Part shown: positions 15,701-23,827 of the stretch, piece after piece
Position numbering within the stretch: the stretch's first letter is position 1
How the letters are laid out: every line of letters begins with the position of its first letter
Origin: Larkinella sp051857545
GTDB lineage: Bacteria > Bacteroidota > Bacteroidia > Cytophagales > Spirosomataceae
Length of the DNA stretch: 64,000 nucleotides
Assembly (NCBI RefSeq): GCF_051857545.1
Contig: NZ_JBPZHB010000010.1
Location: 1-64,000 of the forward strand
Direction of reading: 5' to 3'
The notes under the pieces: model-generated
Told to the model about the DNA's origin: nothing
Databases searched by the model: none
Seen by the model: only the letters and a program-made list of their open reading frames with translations
Program-made: the position numbers and the translations under genes

Positions 15701-17187
15701 GGCTGCGGCCGGTGATCATGACGGCGCTGGTGGCTTCGTTCGGTTTTATTCCGATGGCAATTTCCAATTCGGCCGGGGCCGAAGTGCAAAAACCGCTGGC
15801 GACCGTGGTCATCGGGGGATTGCTGACGGCTACACTGTTGACCCTGATCATCTTACCGATACTGTATTCCCTGTCGGAGAAAAAAGCCGTAGCCAAAGAA
15901 GCGGCTAAAAAACCGGGTGGACCGAAAACCGTTGTGACGGCCACCGTCGGAATCCTGTTTCTGATGGCGTCCGTCGGCTGGGCGCAACCGGCAAGCCAGG
16001 CCAACGTTTCCAGACCAACGCTGACGCTCGATCAGGCGTTGCAGCAGGCCGGAACCCGCAATGCACAGATTCAGATCGCGGGTTTGACGGTCAGCCAGCA
16101 ACAGGCACTCCGGCGAACGGCCTACGATGCCGGTCGGTTTTCGGCCACGGCGATGCTCGGTCAGTACAACACCCGGCGTTTTGACAACAACCTGACGGTA
16201 ACACATTCCATCCCCAATCCAACGCTGATGCGACGACTGGCCGAACAAAATGACCAGACCGTCCGGGTGCAGGAAGCGGGCGTGGTGGTCACGCGTCACG
16301 AAGTTCAGTATCAGGTCCGGTCGGTTTATTACGAGATCAATTACCTGTACCAGAAAAACCGCCTGTTTCAGGAACAGGACACGGTTTTGGCGGAATTTGT
16401 GAAAGCGGCCAACCTCCGGTTCAAAACCGGGGAGACGGGCAGCCTGGAAAAAGCCACCGCCGAAAGCCAGCGGGCCGACCAGCGGGTACGGCTCGCCCAG
16501 AACGAAGCCAGTCTGATGGCCAGTCGTACCCGGCTGCAAACCCTGCTCTACAGCCCACAGCCGGTGGACATCAGCCCCGAACCATTGCCCAAACTGACGC
16601 TGACGGTGGTGGTGGACAGCTTGACGGCATCGCGCAATCCGTTGTTGCGCCAGCTTCAGGAGCAGATTCAGTGGGAGGGGCAAAACCGGCAGGTCGAGCA
16701 GGCACGTCTCAAACCGGAGTTTTCGGTAGGGTTGTTCAGCCAGACGCTCATTGGAAATCAACTCATCAACGGGCAGGAATTGTATTTCGGGGCCGGACAC
16801 CGGTTCTACGGCGGGCAAATCGGCGTTTCGTTTCCGTTGCTGGGGCAGGCGCAGAAAGCGCGGATCAATGCCGCCCGCATGGGTGAACAAATTGCCCAAA
16901 CCGACTGGCAGAACCAGCGGTTTTTCCTCGATCAGCAGGTGAAGCAGGCGGTGCAGCAATTTGACCAGTACCGGACGGCCCTGGCCTATTACGAAGAAAG
17001 TGGACTGCCCCAGGCTGCGTACATCCAGTCCAACGCCCGGCGGGCCTTTAGTGGGGGTGATATTGGCTACGTGGAGTTTTCGCTCGCCTTGCAGCAGGCG
17101 TTGACCATCCGTTCCAGTTACCTCGACCTGCTTCATCAATACAATCAATCGGTTCTTTCCATCCAATATCTGCTCGGCCATCACTGA
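12766..17187 (+). CDS. CusA/CzcA-type RND heavy-metal pump fused to a TolC-like channel
   Basis: A 1473-residue fusion. Residues 1 to about 1045 form a complete HME-RND transporter that expels metal cations (Cu, Ag, Zn, Co or Cd) using the proton gradient. The signature DFGLIVDGAVIIVE, with proton-relay Asp402, lies in TM4, and the last TM ends near ILPILYSLSEKK. Residues from about 1076 form an outer-membrane factor (TolC/CusC type, with LTLDQALQQAGTRNAQIQIA and coiled-coil repeats). Between them, residues 1054-1073 look like an internal signal peptide (Lys, hydrophobic core, SVGWA before Gln1074). The two parts would therefore be separated by signal peptidase and go to different membranes. 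The fusion type is common in Bacteroidota. Followed 2 bp later by the adaptor gene. Confidence 0.93.
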   Translation: MLNAIIHFSIHNKLIVGLFVLALVGWGAWSVTQLPIDAVPDITNNQVQVITSSPSLAAEDIERLVTFPIEVSLSNIPGITELRSFSRFGLSIVTVVFTDATDVYWARQQIAERLQTVVGEIPPGVGTPVMAPVTTGLGEIFQYTVLAKKGYETKYSLTDLRTIQDWTIRRGLLGTPGVADISGFGGLLKQYEIEVDPDRLRSMGVTITDIFNALEQNNQNTGGAYIDKKPNAYFIRSDGLIRSTNDIADIVVRLNDQSLPVRIRDVAQVNIGSAVRYGAVTRNGEGETVGAVVMMIKGENSSAVIKRVKEKIAEIQKTLPEGVQIVPFLDRTKMVNSAIGTVERNLLEGATIVIFVLVLMLGNFRAGFVVASVIPLALLFAIAMMNLFGVSGNLMSLGAIDFGLIVDGAVIIVEATLHHITSRNKNKTLTQAEMDDEVFQSAARIRSSAAFGEIIILIVYLPILALSGIEGKMFRPMALTVAFAILGAFILSLTYVPMISALMLNKKIVHKETFSDKIMKRIQRFYEPVLLSALKHRLMILVGAVALLAVAVFLFNRMGGEFIPQLDEGDFAVDTRTLTGSSLSETVDATLKAERILLKQFPEVEQVVAKVGSGEIPTDPMPIEASDLMVILKPRDQWTSATTRDELAGKMAEALSVVPGVTFGFQQPVQMRFNELMTGARQDVALKIYGEDLDQLTKLAGQVGTLIGSIDGAKDLYVEQVGGLSQILIKLDRSQLAKYGLNVSDVNRVINTAFAGQSAGLVFEGEKRFDLVVRLAADKRQSVDDVRNVYVTTPKGPSGSGQQLPLSQIAQVTIEQAPNQIQRDNTHRRITLGFNVRGRDVESIVTELQQKVGTQIKFPPGYSITYGGQFQNLVDAKQRLAIAVPIALALIFALLFFTFGSIRQSLLIFMAIPMAAIGGVFALLLRGMPFSISAGVGFIALFGVAVLNGIVLIAEFNRLRHEEGLTDLTEIIRLGAEVRLRPVIMTALVASFGFIPMAISNSAGAEVQKPLATVVIGGLLTATLLTLIILPILYSLSEKKAVAKEAAKKPGGPKTVVTATVGILFLMASVGWAQPASQANVSRPTLTLDQALQQAGTRNAQIQIAGLTVSQQQALRRTAYDAGRFSATAMLGQYNTRRFDNNLTVTHSIPNPTLMRRLAEQNDQTVRVQEAGVVVTRHEVQYQVRSVYYEINYLYQKNRLFQEQDTVLAEFVKAANLRFKTGETGSLEKATAESQRADQRVRLAQNEASLMASRTRLQTLLYSPQPVDISPEPLPKLTLTVVVDSLTASRNPLLRQLQEQIQWEGQNRQVEQARLKPEFSVGLFSQTLIGNQLINGQELYFGAGHRFYGGQIGVSFPLLGQAQKARINAARMGEQIAQTDWQNQRFFLDQQVKQAVQQFDQYRTALAYYEESGLPQAAYIQSNARRAFSGGDIGYVEFSLALQQALTIRSSYLDLLHQYNQSVLSIQYLLGHH

Positions 17188-17189
17188 TC

Positions 17190-18437
17190 ATGCAAACAAT
17201 AGGTAAAGTATACGGAATTCAATGGATTAAAAGTCAGTATCTTGTACTGGTGTTACTGGTTGGGCTGCTCGGCGTGTCGGGTTGCGGCTCGGGTGGGCGT
17301 GAAGACGATACGGCTCAGGATGAACAACCGCTGACGTCGTCGTTCACCGAAGTCGCGGGGGATTCGACCCAGTCGGCGCCGGTTCAGGTTTCGCTGACGC
17401 AGGCGCAGTACGATGTGGCCGCCATTCAACTGGGGCAGCCCGTTTTGCGACCTCTGAGCACCACCCTGAAAGTGAATGGAATGCTCGACGTACCGGCGCA
17501 GCAAGTGGTGTCTGTTTCCATTCCGTTCGGCGGCTACATCCGGCAAATCAAGCTCGAACCGGGCATGCGCGTCCGGAAAGGCCAGACACTGGTGGTGCTC
17601 GAAAATCCGGAATACATTCAGTTTCAGCAGGATTATCTCGATACCAAAGCCAAACTGGATTATGCCGATCTGGAGTTTGCCCGGCAGCAGGAGTTAAGCC
17701 GCGACAACGTCAACGCCCTGAAGGTGTTTCAGCAGGTCCGTTCCAACCGGCAGAGTTTGCAGGCGCAACTGGCGGGCATGGCGCAGCGGCTGGCTCTGTT
17801 GCGGATCGATCCGGCCAAACTCAGCCCCGGCCAGTTGACGCGACTGGTGGCAATTCCGTCGCCGGTGTCCGGTTTTGTTACCAGCGTTCCGGTCAACAAC
17901 GGCCGGTTTGTGAATCCCGCCGATGTGGTCGTCGAGATCACCAACATCGATCACATGCACGTTCAGTTGAGTATTTTTGAGAAGGACCTTAGCCGGATTC
18001 ATACCGGGCAAACCGTGCGTTTCGGCGTTGGGGGCGATTCGAAACCGATCCACCGGGGGACCATTTTTCTGATTGGCAAATCGCTTTCGGCCGACCGCAC
18101 GGTTTCCGTTTTGGCCCACCCCGACGCGTATGCCGACGGTTTTATTCCGGGCGGCTACGTAACGGCGGAGGTCGATATCAAAACACAACCCCTGCCTGCT
18201 TTGCCCGAGTCGGCGGTGGTCAGCTTTGGGGGGCAAACCTTTGTTTATATGCTGGAGAAAAAACAGACAAATCCGGTTTCGTATGCGTTCCGGCAGATCG
18301 TGGTGAAAACCGGAGTTCGGGAAAACGGGTACATTGCGATTACGTTGCCGCCGGGCGTCGATCCGCAACAAACACCCGTCGTCGTCAATGGAGCCTACAG
18401 CCTGTTATCCAAACTGAACAACAGCGAAGAAGAATAA
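17190..18437 (+). CDS. RND efflux periplasmic adaptor lipoprotein (CusB/CzcB type)
   Basis: A 415-residue membrane fusion protein that links the inner-membrane pump to the outer-membrane channel. The signal sequence ends in a lipobox (GVSGC, Cys32). The barrel-sandwich (lipoyl-like) half is visible at IPFGGYIRQIKLEPGMRVRKGQTLVVLENPEY, followed by a helical hairpin (about 150-205), the second lipoyl half (IPSPVSGFVTSVPVNNGRFV) and beta-barrel and membrane-proximal domains. It starts 2 bp after the pump-channel gene. No metal-binding Met/His cluster stands out at the N-terminus, so the substrate cannot be read from this protein. Confidence 0.92.
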   Translation: MQTIGKVYGIQWIKSQYLVLVLLVGLLGVSGCGSGGREDDTAQDEQPLTSSFTEVAGDSTQSAPVQVSLTQAQYDVAAIQLGQPVLRPLSTTLKVNGMLDVPAQQVVSVSIPFGGYIRQIKLEPGMRVRKGQTLVVLENPEYIQFQQDYLDTKAKLDYADLEFARQQELSRDNVNALKVFQQVRSNRQSLQAQLAGMAQRLALLRIDPAKLSPGQLTRLVAIPSPVSGFVTSVPVNNGRFVNPADVVVEITNIDHMHVQLSIFEKDLSRIHTGQTVRFGVGGDSKPIHRGTIFLIGKSLSADRTVSVLAHPDAYADGFIPGGYVTAEVDIKTQPLPALPESAVVSFGGQTFVYMLEKKQTNPVSYAFRQIVVKTGVRENGYIAITLPPGVDPQQTPVVVNGAYSLLSKLNNSEEE

Positions 18438-18510
18438 GACATCAGTTTGCAAGTATAGCGTCTTCCGGTAGTCTAGAGCGGCCATTGGATAAGAGAATGG
18501 GGAAACCTAT

Positions 18511-18563
18511 TCAATGGATTCATTGATTAATTGAGCATTTTTTATCTTACTACTACTTATTTG
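18511..18563 (+). promoter_or_regulatory. Possible promoter and operator of the ArsR-rhodanese gene
   Basis: A palindrome TCAATG-GATT-CATTGA lies at 18511-18526. A TTG at 18531 is followed 22 bp later by CTTATTTG (18556-18563), a two-mismatch version of the Bacteroidota -7 element, only 9 bp before the ATG. ArsR-family repressors bind short palindromes overlapping their promoters, so autoregulation is plausible. All of this is inference. Confidence 0.35.
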
Positions 18564-18572
18564 CACAGGTGA

Positions 18573-19241
18573 ATGGAAAAAAAGGAGTTTAAAGCAAAGG
18601 TGTTCGGCGAACTGGCCGGGCTGGCGAAAGCATTGGCCCATCCGTTCCGCCTGCAGATAATCGATCTTTTGGCCCAAAGCAGTCGAACCGTCGAGGAAAT
18701 TGCAGCCCAACTGAGCCTTAGTACCGCCAATGCGTCCCAGCATTTGCAAATTCTCAAAGGCGTCAATCTGGTTCATGTTCGGAAAGAAGGGCATTATGCA
18801 CACTACTACCTGGCCGATGCCAATGTTGTTGCCGTCTGGCAATCGCTGCGCGAACTGGGCATGGAGCGACTGGCGGAAATTGAACGCACGCTGAACGATT
18901 TTCGGTCACAGAAACACGCGTTCAAGGCGGTTACGATCGATGAACTGCTGCTGAAAATAGAGCAGGACAATGTGGTGATTCTGGATGTAAGACCGGAAAA
19001 AGAATTTCGGGCGGGCCACATTCCACGCGCCCTGTCGATTCCGATCGATCAGCTTCTGGAACGGATCGCGGGTTTGCCTTTGGGTCGGGAGGTGGTGGTC
19101 TACTGCCGGGGGCCCTTCTGTGTGTATGCGGATGAAGCAGTGGAATTGCTTCAAAACCAAGGGTTTGCTGCCAGTCGACTGGAAGAAGGTTTTCCCGACT
19201 GGAAAATCCGTCAGCTCCCGTTTCACGCCCTTTCCGACTGA
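18573..19241 (+). CDS. ArsR-family regulator fused to a rhodanese domain
   Basis: A 222-residue protein with an ArsR winged-helix domain (about 10-95, LAHPFRLQIIDLL, STANASQHLQILKG) and a rhodanese domain (about 115-222, DVRPEKEFRAGHIPRALSIP). The rhodanese active-site loop is intact (YCRGPFC), so it may carry persulfide sulfur or sense a thiol-reactive signal. The recognition region lacks the classic ELCVCDL metal-binding box of metal-sensing ArsR proteins. Placed just after the metal efflux operon, it may regulate that operon through sulfur or metal stress, which is inference. ArsR-rhodanese fusions are known in several phyla. Confidence 0.9.
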   Translation: MEKKEFKAKVFGELAGLAKALAHPFRLQIIDLLAQSSRTVEEIAAQLSLSTANASQHLQILKGVNLVHVRKEGHYAHYYLADANVVAVWQSLRELGMERLAEIERTLNDFRSQKHAFKAVTIDELLLKIEQDNVVILDVRPEKEFRAGHIPRALSIPIDQLLERIAGLPLGREVVVYCRGPFCVYADEAVELLQNQGFAASRLEEGFPDWKIRQLPFHALSD

Positions 19242-19298
19242 CATCCGGTTCACTCCATCGTAAAACAGGGACATCCACTACCCCCCAGATTCGGGTTC

Positions 19299-19577
19299 AT
19301 GACTGCTACGGCAATGTATATTTCGCGTGAAGAATACGATCGTCAGCCGCTCCTGATTCGTCAGGGAGCCATCGAGCTTTGGGGGGTGCTTCTGGCCCGT
19401 AGTGTAGACTGTTGCCGAACCCGGTATCTATACAGTTTCAATGCGTTCTACGTGGAAATGTGCTACGATAATTTGAGCGGAAAACTGACTTGTATCTGTT
19501 CCTTTTCGCGAACTGACCGGTTGGATCGGTATCTCAGTCAGATGGATTTTAATCAATTAGGTATTTCAATAGCGTAA
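19299..19577 (+). CDS. Small protein of unknown function
   Basis: A 92-residue protein (MTATAMYISREEYDRQPLL...). A second ATG at 19314 gives an alternative start. It contains four cysteines (VDCCRTRYLY, EMCYDNLSGKLTCIC) and otherwise looks like a compact soluble alpha/beta protein. It is close to and in the same direction as the receiver-only gene that starts 5 bp after its stop, so the two are probably co-expressed. I do not recognise a family. Confidence 0.55.
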   Translation: MTATAMYISREEYDRQPLLIRQGAIELWGVLLARSVDCCRTRYLYSFNAFYVEMCYDNLSGKLTCICSFSRTDRLDRYLSQMDFNQLGISIA

Positions 19578-19582
19578 ATCAT

Positions 19583-19996
19583 TTGAAAAATTCACTTACC
19601 GGTTGTGTTTTTATCGCTGACGACGATGAAGATGATCGTTTTCTATTGCAATTCGCTTTTCAGGAACTGGGTTTTGACTCCGCACCAACATTTGCCATCG
19701 ACGGGCTGGATTTGCTCCGTCTTTTGCTTGATTCAGGAGCAAATCCCGCGTTGATCATCCTGGATATCAACATGCCCCGACTGGATGGTTTTGAAACACT
19801 CAAGGTGTTGCGCAGCAAGAAAATGTATCAGACCACCCCGATTGTGATGCTCACCACCTCCGTTCAGGAGTCGGACCGGCAACGCGCCCGCGATCTGGGG
19901 GCCAGTGCGTATCTGATCAAACCGTCGACCATCGAAGAACTGAAGAAAACGGTTTTTCGGCTGGTATCCGACTGGAAACTGATACCCGATTGCTAA
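19583..19996 (+). CDS. Single-domain response regulator (receiver only)
   Basis: A 137-residue protein made of one receiver domain: acidic pocket ADDDEDD, phospho-acceptor in LIILDINMPRLDGF, Thr in MLTTS, Lys in LIKPS. It has no output domain, so it acts by protein contact or phosphotransfer. The start is a TTG at 19583, 5 bp after the preceding stop. No better ATG or GTG lies before the domain begins. The cognate kinase is not adjacent. Such Rcp1/CheY-like receivers are frequent in Spirosomaceae, often paired with bacteriophytochrome or PAS kinases elsewhere. Confidence 0.88.
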   Translation: MKNSLTGCVFIADDDEDDRFLLQFAFQELGFDSAPTFAIDGLDLLRLLLDSGANPALIILDINMPRLDGFETLKVLRSKKMYQTTPIVMLTTSVQESDRQRARDLGASAYLIKPSTIEELKKTVFRLVSDWKLIPDC

Positions 19997-20045
19997 AAAC
20001 CGCCTGTCCGGTAAGGAACTGGAATTACAAACGACCTGAACAGTC

Positions 20046-20255
20046 ATGCGCAACACCCTCTGGTTTATTGTCCTGATACTAACGAGTCTCCTGTGTTTTG
20101 CAGGCTATTGTACCTCGGTCATAGACTGGGTGCGGGACCTTCAAACCGGTGTCTACCGGCAAAACCGGGTGGAGGGTCTGCTGGAGACGGGCGCTCAAAT
20201 CCTGTATCTTTATCTGGCTGTTCGCTTTGCGCGAAAGCATGTGGATATTCAATGA
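20046..20255 (+). CDS. Small two-helix membrane protein
   Basis: A 69-residue protein with an N-terminal hydrophobic helix (LWFIVLILTSLLCFAGY) and a second weaker one (GAQILYLYLAVRFA), ending in a short polar tail. It follows the receiver gene by 49 bp in the same direction. No family recognised. Frame, composition and clean start support a real gene, but small size leaves doubt. Confidence 0.45.
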   Translation: MRNTLWFIVLILTSLLCFAGYCTSVIDWVRDLQTGVYRQNRVEGLLETGAQILYLYLAVRFARKHVDIQ

Positions 20256-20454
20256 CAGCCTCGATATAGCGGTTTTTTGATGAAATGTTGTTTTTCCGGT
20301 AAGTTCTTCTTATTTCAAAATAATAATCGGATTACTATGTATTTTTTGAAATTTAATTAGGAAAAATACGGCAAATGTAAAATATTGGTATAGTCTTATT
20401 CCTGCTCAGAAGGGTTTCAGATTGTTCCGATACAGATTCCTTTTCCGTGTTTTT

Positions 20455-22554
20455 ATGAAAAGAATGACATTGCTCTGGTGGGGGTTGATGGCCTTTTTTA
20501 CGGCCCAAAGCCAATCCCGTACAGCGCATAAACAAGCCGAAATTCTGTGGGATACCTGGGGTGTTCCGCATATTTATGCCAAAAACGACGAGAGCCTTTT
20601 CTATGCGTACGGCTGGGCGCAGACCCGGAATCACGGGGATTTACTGCTTCATCTGTACGGTCAGGCCCGCGGAAAAGGGGCTGAATACTGGGGTGAAAAA
20701 TACGCCGAAGCCGACCGCTGGGTGATCACCAATGGCGTTTACGAACGGGCGGAAGGGTGGCTGAAAGCGCAAAAACCGGCTTTTCGTACAAAACTTCAAG
20801 CGTTTGCCAAAGGCGTGAACGACTATTGTACCCAGCATCCCGATCAGATCGATCCCGCAGCCAAGGCCGCTTTACCCATCACCGCTGTTGACCTGCTGGC
20901 GCACATGCAGCGGATTACGCATTTCGTTTTTGTGGCTCCCCTGTCCCGGCTGAATGTCGCTTTGAGTGCGAAAGGGGCCGACAATGGCTCGAATGCGTGG
21001 GCCGTAGCACCCCAAAAATCCGCCAGCGGAAACACGCTTTTGTTGACGAACCCGCACCTGCCCTGGGCCGATTATTACCTCTATTTTGAAGCCCAACTGG
21101 TTTCACCGAACATCAACGCCTATGGCATTGCCCGCATGGGCTTCCCGATGCTGACGATGGCTTTCAACGAAAATGCCGGGTATGCCCAGACTGTCAACAC
21201 CCATGACGGACAGGACTTCTACGAACTAAAACCGGTCGAAGGCGGCTATGCATTCGATGGCAGGGTGAAACGCTTTACCAGCCGGGAACATACCCTGAAA
21301 ATCAGGCAGACTGATGGAAGTTTGAAGGAGGAAAAAATGGTGATCCGGCATTCGGTGCATGGACCGGTCGTGAGCGAGAAAGGTGGAAAAATCATCGCCA
21401 TGCGCGTGGTCGGACTCGATCAGCCGGCGATGTTCGAGCAATATTGGGACATGGCCCGCGCTAAGAGTGTCACCGAATTTCAGGACGCTGTCAGCCGTTT
21501 GCAGCTTCCGATGTATACGCTGATGTTTGCCGACAACTCGGGGAATATCTTCAACCTCTTCAACGGGCAGGTGCCGGTGCGGTCGCAGGGTGACTGGAAC
21601 TACTGGTCGGGCCTGGTCCGGGGCGATACGTCGGCAACCCTCTGGACCAAAACGCACCCATACAAAGACCTGCCGAAAGTGCTCAATCCCCCGACGGGCT
21701 GGCTCCAGAACACGAACGAACCTCCCTGGACCGCAACCTGGCCGATGGTGAACAAAGCCGCCGACTTTCCGCCTTACATGGCTCCGGTGCCCAACATGTC
21801 GATGCGGACGCAACGCTCGATCAAGATGCTGATGGAGAATGACAAAATTACGCTGGATGAGTTTATTGCCAAAAAACTGTCGACCCGTATGGAACTGGCC
21901 GACCGGATTGTCGATGACCTGCTGGTGGCTGCGAAAAACGAGGGAAGCCCCGAAGCGAAGGACGCGGTTGAGGTGCTGGCGGCCTGGGATCATCAGACCG
22001 AAACCGACAGCAAAGGTGCGTTTCTGTTCGACCGGTTTGTGCGGTTGTGGGCCCCCGGTTTAACGGGTCTGGGAACCGCTTCCAGCCGATTTGCCAAACC
22101 CTGGGATCACAATGATCCGGTGAATACGCCCAGCGGACTGGCTGATCCTCAGGCGGCTGTGAATGCCCTGCTGACTGCGGCCAAAGAGGTGAAACAGAAA
22201 TACGGTCGGCTGGACATCCCCTGGGGCGAGGTGCTACGGTTTCGGATCGGCGACGTTGATTTGCCCGGCAACGGAGGCCCCGGTCCGATGGGCGTTTTCC
22301 GGACCATGACGCTGGGCACTCCCGGTGCCGACGGCACGTTTACACCCGCGCACGGCGATACATACGTGGCGGCCATCGAGTTTTCCAAACCGTTGAAAGC
22401 GATGGTGCTCACCAGTTACGGCAATGCCTCCCAACCCGGCTCCAAACACCGCACCGATCAGTTGCCGCTGCTCTCTCAAAAGAAAATGCGCCCGGTTTGG
22501 TTTCAGCGGGCAGAAGCGGAAAAGAATTTGCAGGAAAAGACGGTTTTTAAATGA
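20455..22554 (+). CDS. Penicillin acylase family (Ntn) amidohydrolase
   Basis: A 699-residue secreted enzyme of the penicillin amidase/acyl-homoserine lactone acylase family. The signal peptide (MKRMTLLWWGLMAFFTAQSQS) supports the ATG at 20455 over an in-frame TTG at 20422. The alpha chain (about 25-150) holds 'WDTWGVPHIYA' and 'YGWAQTRNH'. Autocatalytic cleavage should occur before Ser179 in DNGSNAWAVA, giving the catalytic N-terminal serine of the beta chain. The beta chain keeps NEPPW (oxyanion Asn region) near 422. The substrate (penicillin, AHL or other amide) cannot be told from the sequence. It stands alone after a 200-bp AT-rich gap. Confidence 0.92.
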   Translation: MKRMTLLWWGLMAFFTAQSQSRTAHKQAEILWDTWGVPHIYAKNDESLFYAYGWAQTRNHGDLLLHLYGQARGKGAEYWGEKYAEADRWVITNGVYERAEGWLKAQKPAFRTKLQAFAKGVNDYCTQHPDQIDPAAKAALPITAVDLLAHMQRITHFVFVAPLSRLNVALSAKGADNGSNAWAVAPQKSASGNTLLLTNPHLPWADYYLYFEAQLVSPNINAYGIARMGFPMLTMAFNENAGYAQTVNTHDGQDFYELKPVEGGYAFDGRVKRFTSREHTLKIRQTDGSLKEEKMVIRHSVHGPVVSEKGGKIIAMRVVGLDQPAMFEQYWDMARAKSVTEFQDAVSRLQLPMYTLMFADNSGNIFNLFNGQVPVRSQGDWNYWSGLVRGDTSATLWTKTHPYKDLPKVLNPPTGWLQNTNEPPWTATWPMVNKAADFPPYMAPVPNMSMRTQRSIKMLMENDKITLDEFIAKKLSTRMELADRIVDDLLVAAKNEGSPEAKDAVEVLAAWDHQTETDSKGAFLFDRFVRLWAPGLTGLGTASSRFAKPWDHNDPVNTPSGLADPQAAVNALLTAAKEVKQKYGRLDIPWGEVLRFRIGDVDLPGNGGPGPMGVFRTMTLGTPGADGTFTPAHGDTYVAAIEFSKPLKAMVLTSYGNASQPGSKHRTDQLPLLSQKKMRPVWFQRAEAEKNLQEKTVFK

Positions 22555-22696
22555 GCTATACCTGGTTCGGATAAAACCGCCCGGTGCCGACCGTAACGTT
22601 GGGCGACCGACCGTACAATTGGCGGGATGGCGTAGTAGGAAATTCATTTCATTCGTGACTGGTAACAACTGATACTTAGCGCACTAATGATCCAAA

Positions 22697-23704
22697 ATGA
22701 ATCCTGCGAAACAATTTTTAATGGACAAAACCACGATGCGGGCCGGCGTTTACACGGCTTATGGTCCTCCCGAAATCGTTCAAATCAAAGAAGTTGCCAG
22801 ACCCGTTCCGAAGGAGAATGAGGTCCTGATCAAAGTTCATGCGACCACCGTAAACCGCACTGATTGCGGGTTTCGGAGTGCCGAATACTTCATTGTTCGG
22901 TTTTTTAGCGGGTTGTTCCGCCCCAAACAACCCATTTTAGGAAATGAATTTGCCGGGGAAGTCACCGAAGTTGGCAAGGCCGTCACGGCATTTAAACCGG
23001 GCGACCGGGTTTTTGGGTACAATGACAGCCAGTTTGGCGCCCACGCCGAGTACATGGTGATGGCCGAGAATGACGCTGTTGCGCCCATGCCGCCAACGCT
23101 GACCTACGAAGAGGCTGCCCCAATCACCGAAGGCGGACATTACGCGCTCTGCGATATCCGGGCCGCCAAAATCCGGAAGGGTCAAGCCGTTCTGATCAAT
23201 GGCGCAACCGGTGCGATCGGCTCGGCCGCGGTCCAACTGGTCAAAGTGCTGGGGGCATCCGTTACGGCGGTTTGTGATACAAAAAACGTTGCGCTTGTGA
23301 AATCCTTGGGGGCTGATGTGGTCATTGATTACACGAAAGAGGACTTTACCAAAATCAGCCAACTATTTGATGTTGTGTTTGATGCGGTCGGTAAAAGTTC
23401 GTTTGGGAAGTGCAAACCGCTGCTCAAAACAGGTGGCGTTTACATGTCGACCGAACTTGGATCTATGTCTCAAAATCCTTTCCTTGCCCTGGTAACGCCA
23501 TTTGTGGGTAGCAAAAAAGTGTTGTTTCCCATTCCAACCATCAGTCAGGCCGATGTGCTTTATTTGAAAAAACTGGTCGAAACGGGTCAATACAAACCAG
23601 TGATCGACCGGCGTTATTCCCTGGAGCAAATAGTGGACGCGTATCGGTATGTAGAAACCGGTCAAAAAGTTGGGAATGTGGTGATTACGGTAGGTAATCG
23701 TTAA
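22697..23704 (+). CDS. MDR-family NAD(P)-dependent alcohol dehydrogenase / quinone oxidoreductase
   Basis: A 335-residue cytoplasmic oxidoreductase of the medium-chain dehydrogenase/reductase superfamily. The N-terminal GroES-like domain reads VYTAYGPPEIVQIKEV and NEFAGEVTEVG, and the Rossmann domain has the NAD(P) motif INGATGAIGSAAVQLVK. The Zn-ligand cysteines of classic ADHs are absent, so it should be a zinc-free quinone-oxidoreductase-like member. Starts at residues 9 and 14 are also possible, the latter matching the usual start of the family. Its stop codon overlaps the left arm of the palindrome at 23703. Confidence 0.88.
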   Translation: MNPAKQFLMDKTTMRAGVYTAYGPPEIVQIKEVARPVPKENEVLIKVHATTVNRTDCGFRSAEYFIVRFFSGLFRPKQPILGNEFAGEVTEVGKAVTAFKPGDRVFGYNDSQFGAHAEYMVMAENDAVAPMPPTLTYEEAAPITEGGHYALCDIRAAKIRKGQAVLINGATGAIGSAAVQLVKVLGASVTAVCDTKNVALVKSLGADVVIDYTKEDFTKISQLFDVVFDAVGKSSFGKCKPLLKTGGVYMSTELGSMSQNPFLALVTPFVGSKKVLFPIPTISQADVLYLKKLVETGQYKPVIDRRYSLEQIVDAYRYVETGQKVGNVVITVGNR

Positions 23705-23795
23705 TTATAAATGTAAAATGTTGAATTCTAAATGTAAAAGTGGTCAACATCAGTGTACTTTTACATTTAGAATTCAACATTTTACATTTATAATT
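23703..23795. repeat. Heptamer-built palindrome, family A (copy 2, perfect)
   Basis: Arms 23703-23741 and 23757-23795 are perfectly complementary over 39 nt with a 15-nt loop. The left arm begins inside the TAA stop codon of the MDR gene (23702-23704). The arm is a 4-nt cap plus five 7-bp units. It lies between convergent genes, 33 bp from the stop of the minus-strand gene. Confidence 0.9.
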
Positions 23796-23827
23796 TCCAT
23801 CACCCGTCTTCAGCAAAAGCCGATCGA

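Noticed and set aside
15853..17184. Long open frame (443 codons) on the minus strand inside the channel part of the efflux fusion
   Set aside because: It mirrors the coding phase of a certain gene in GC-rich codons. Its translation is rich in Arg/His/Gln/Leu with no recognisable domain.
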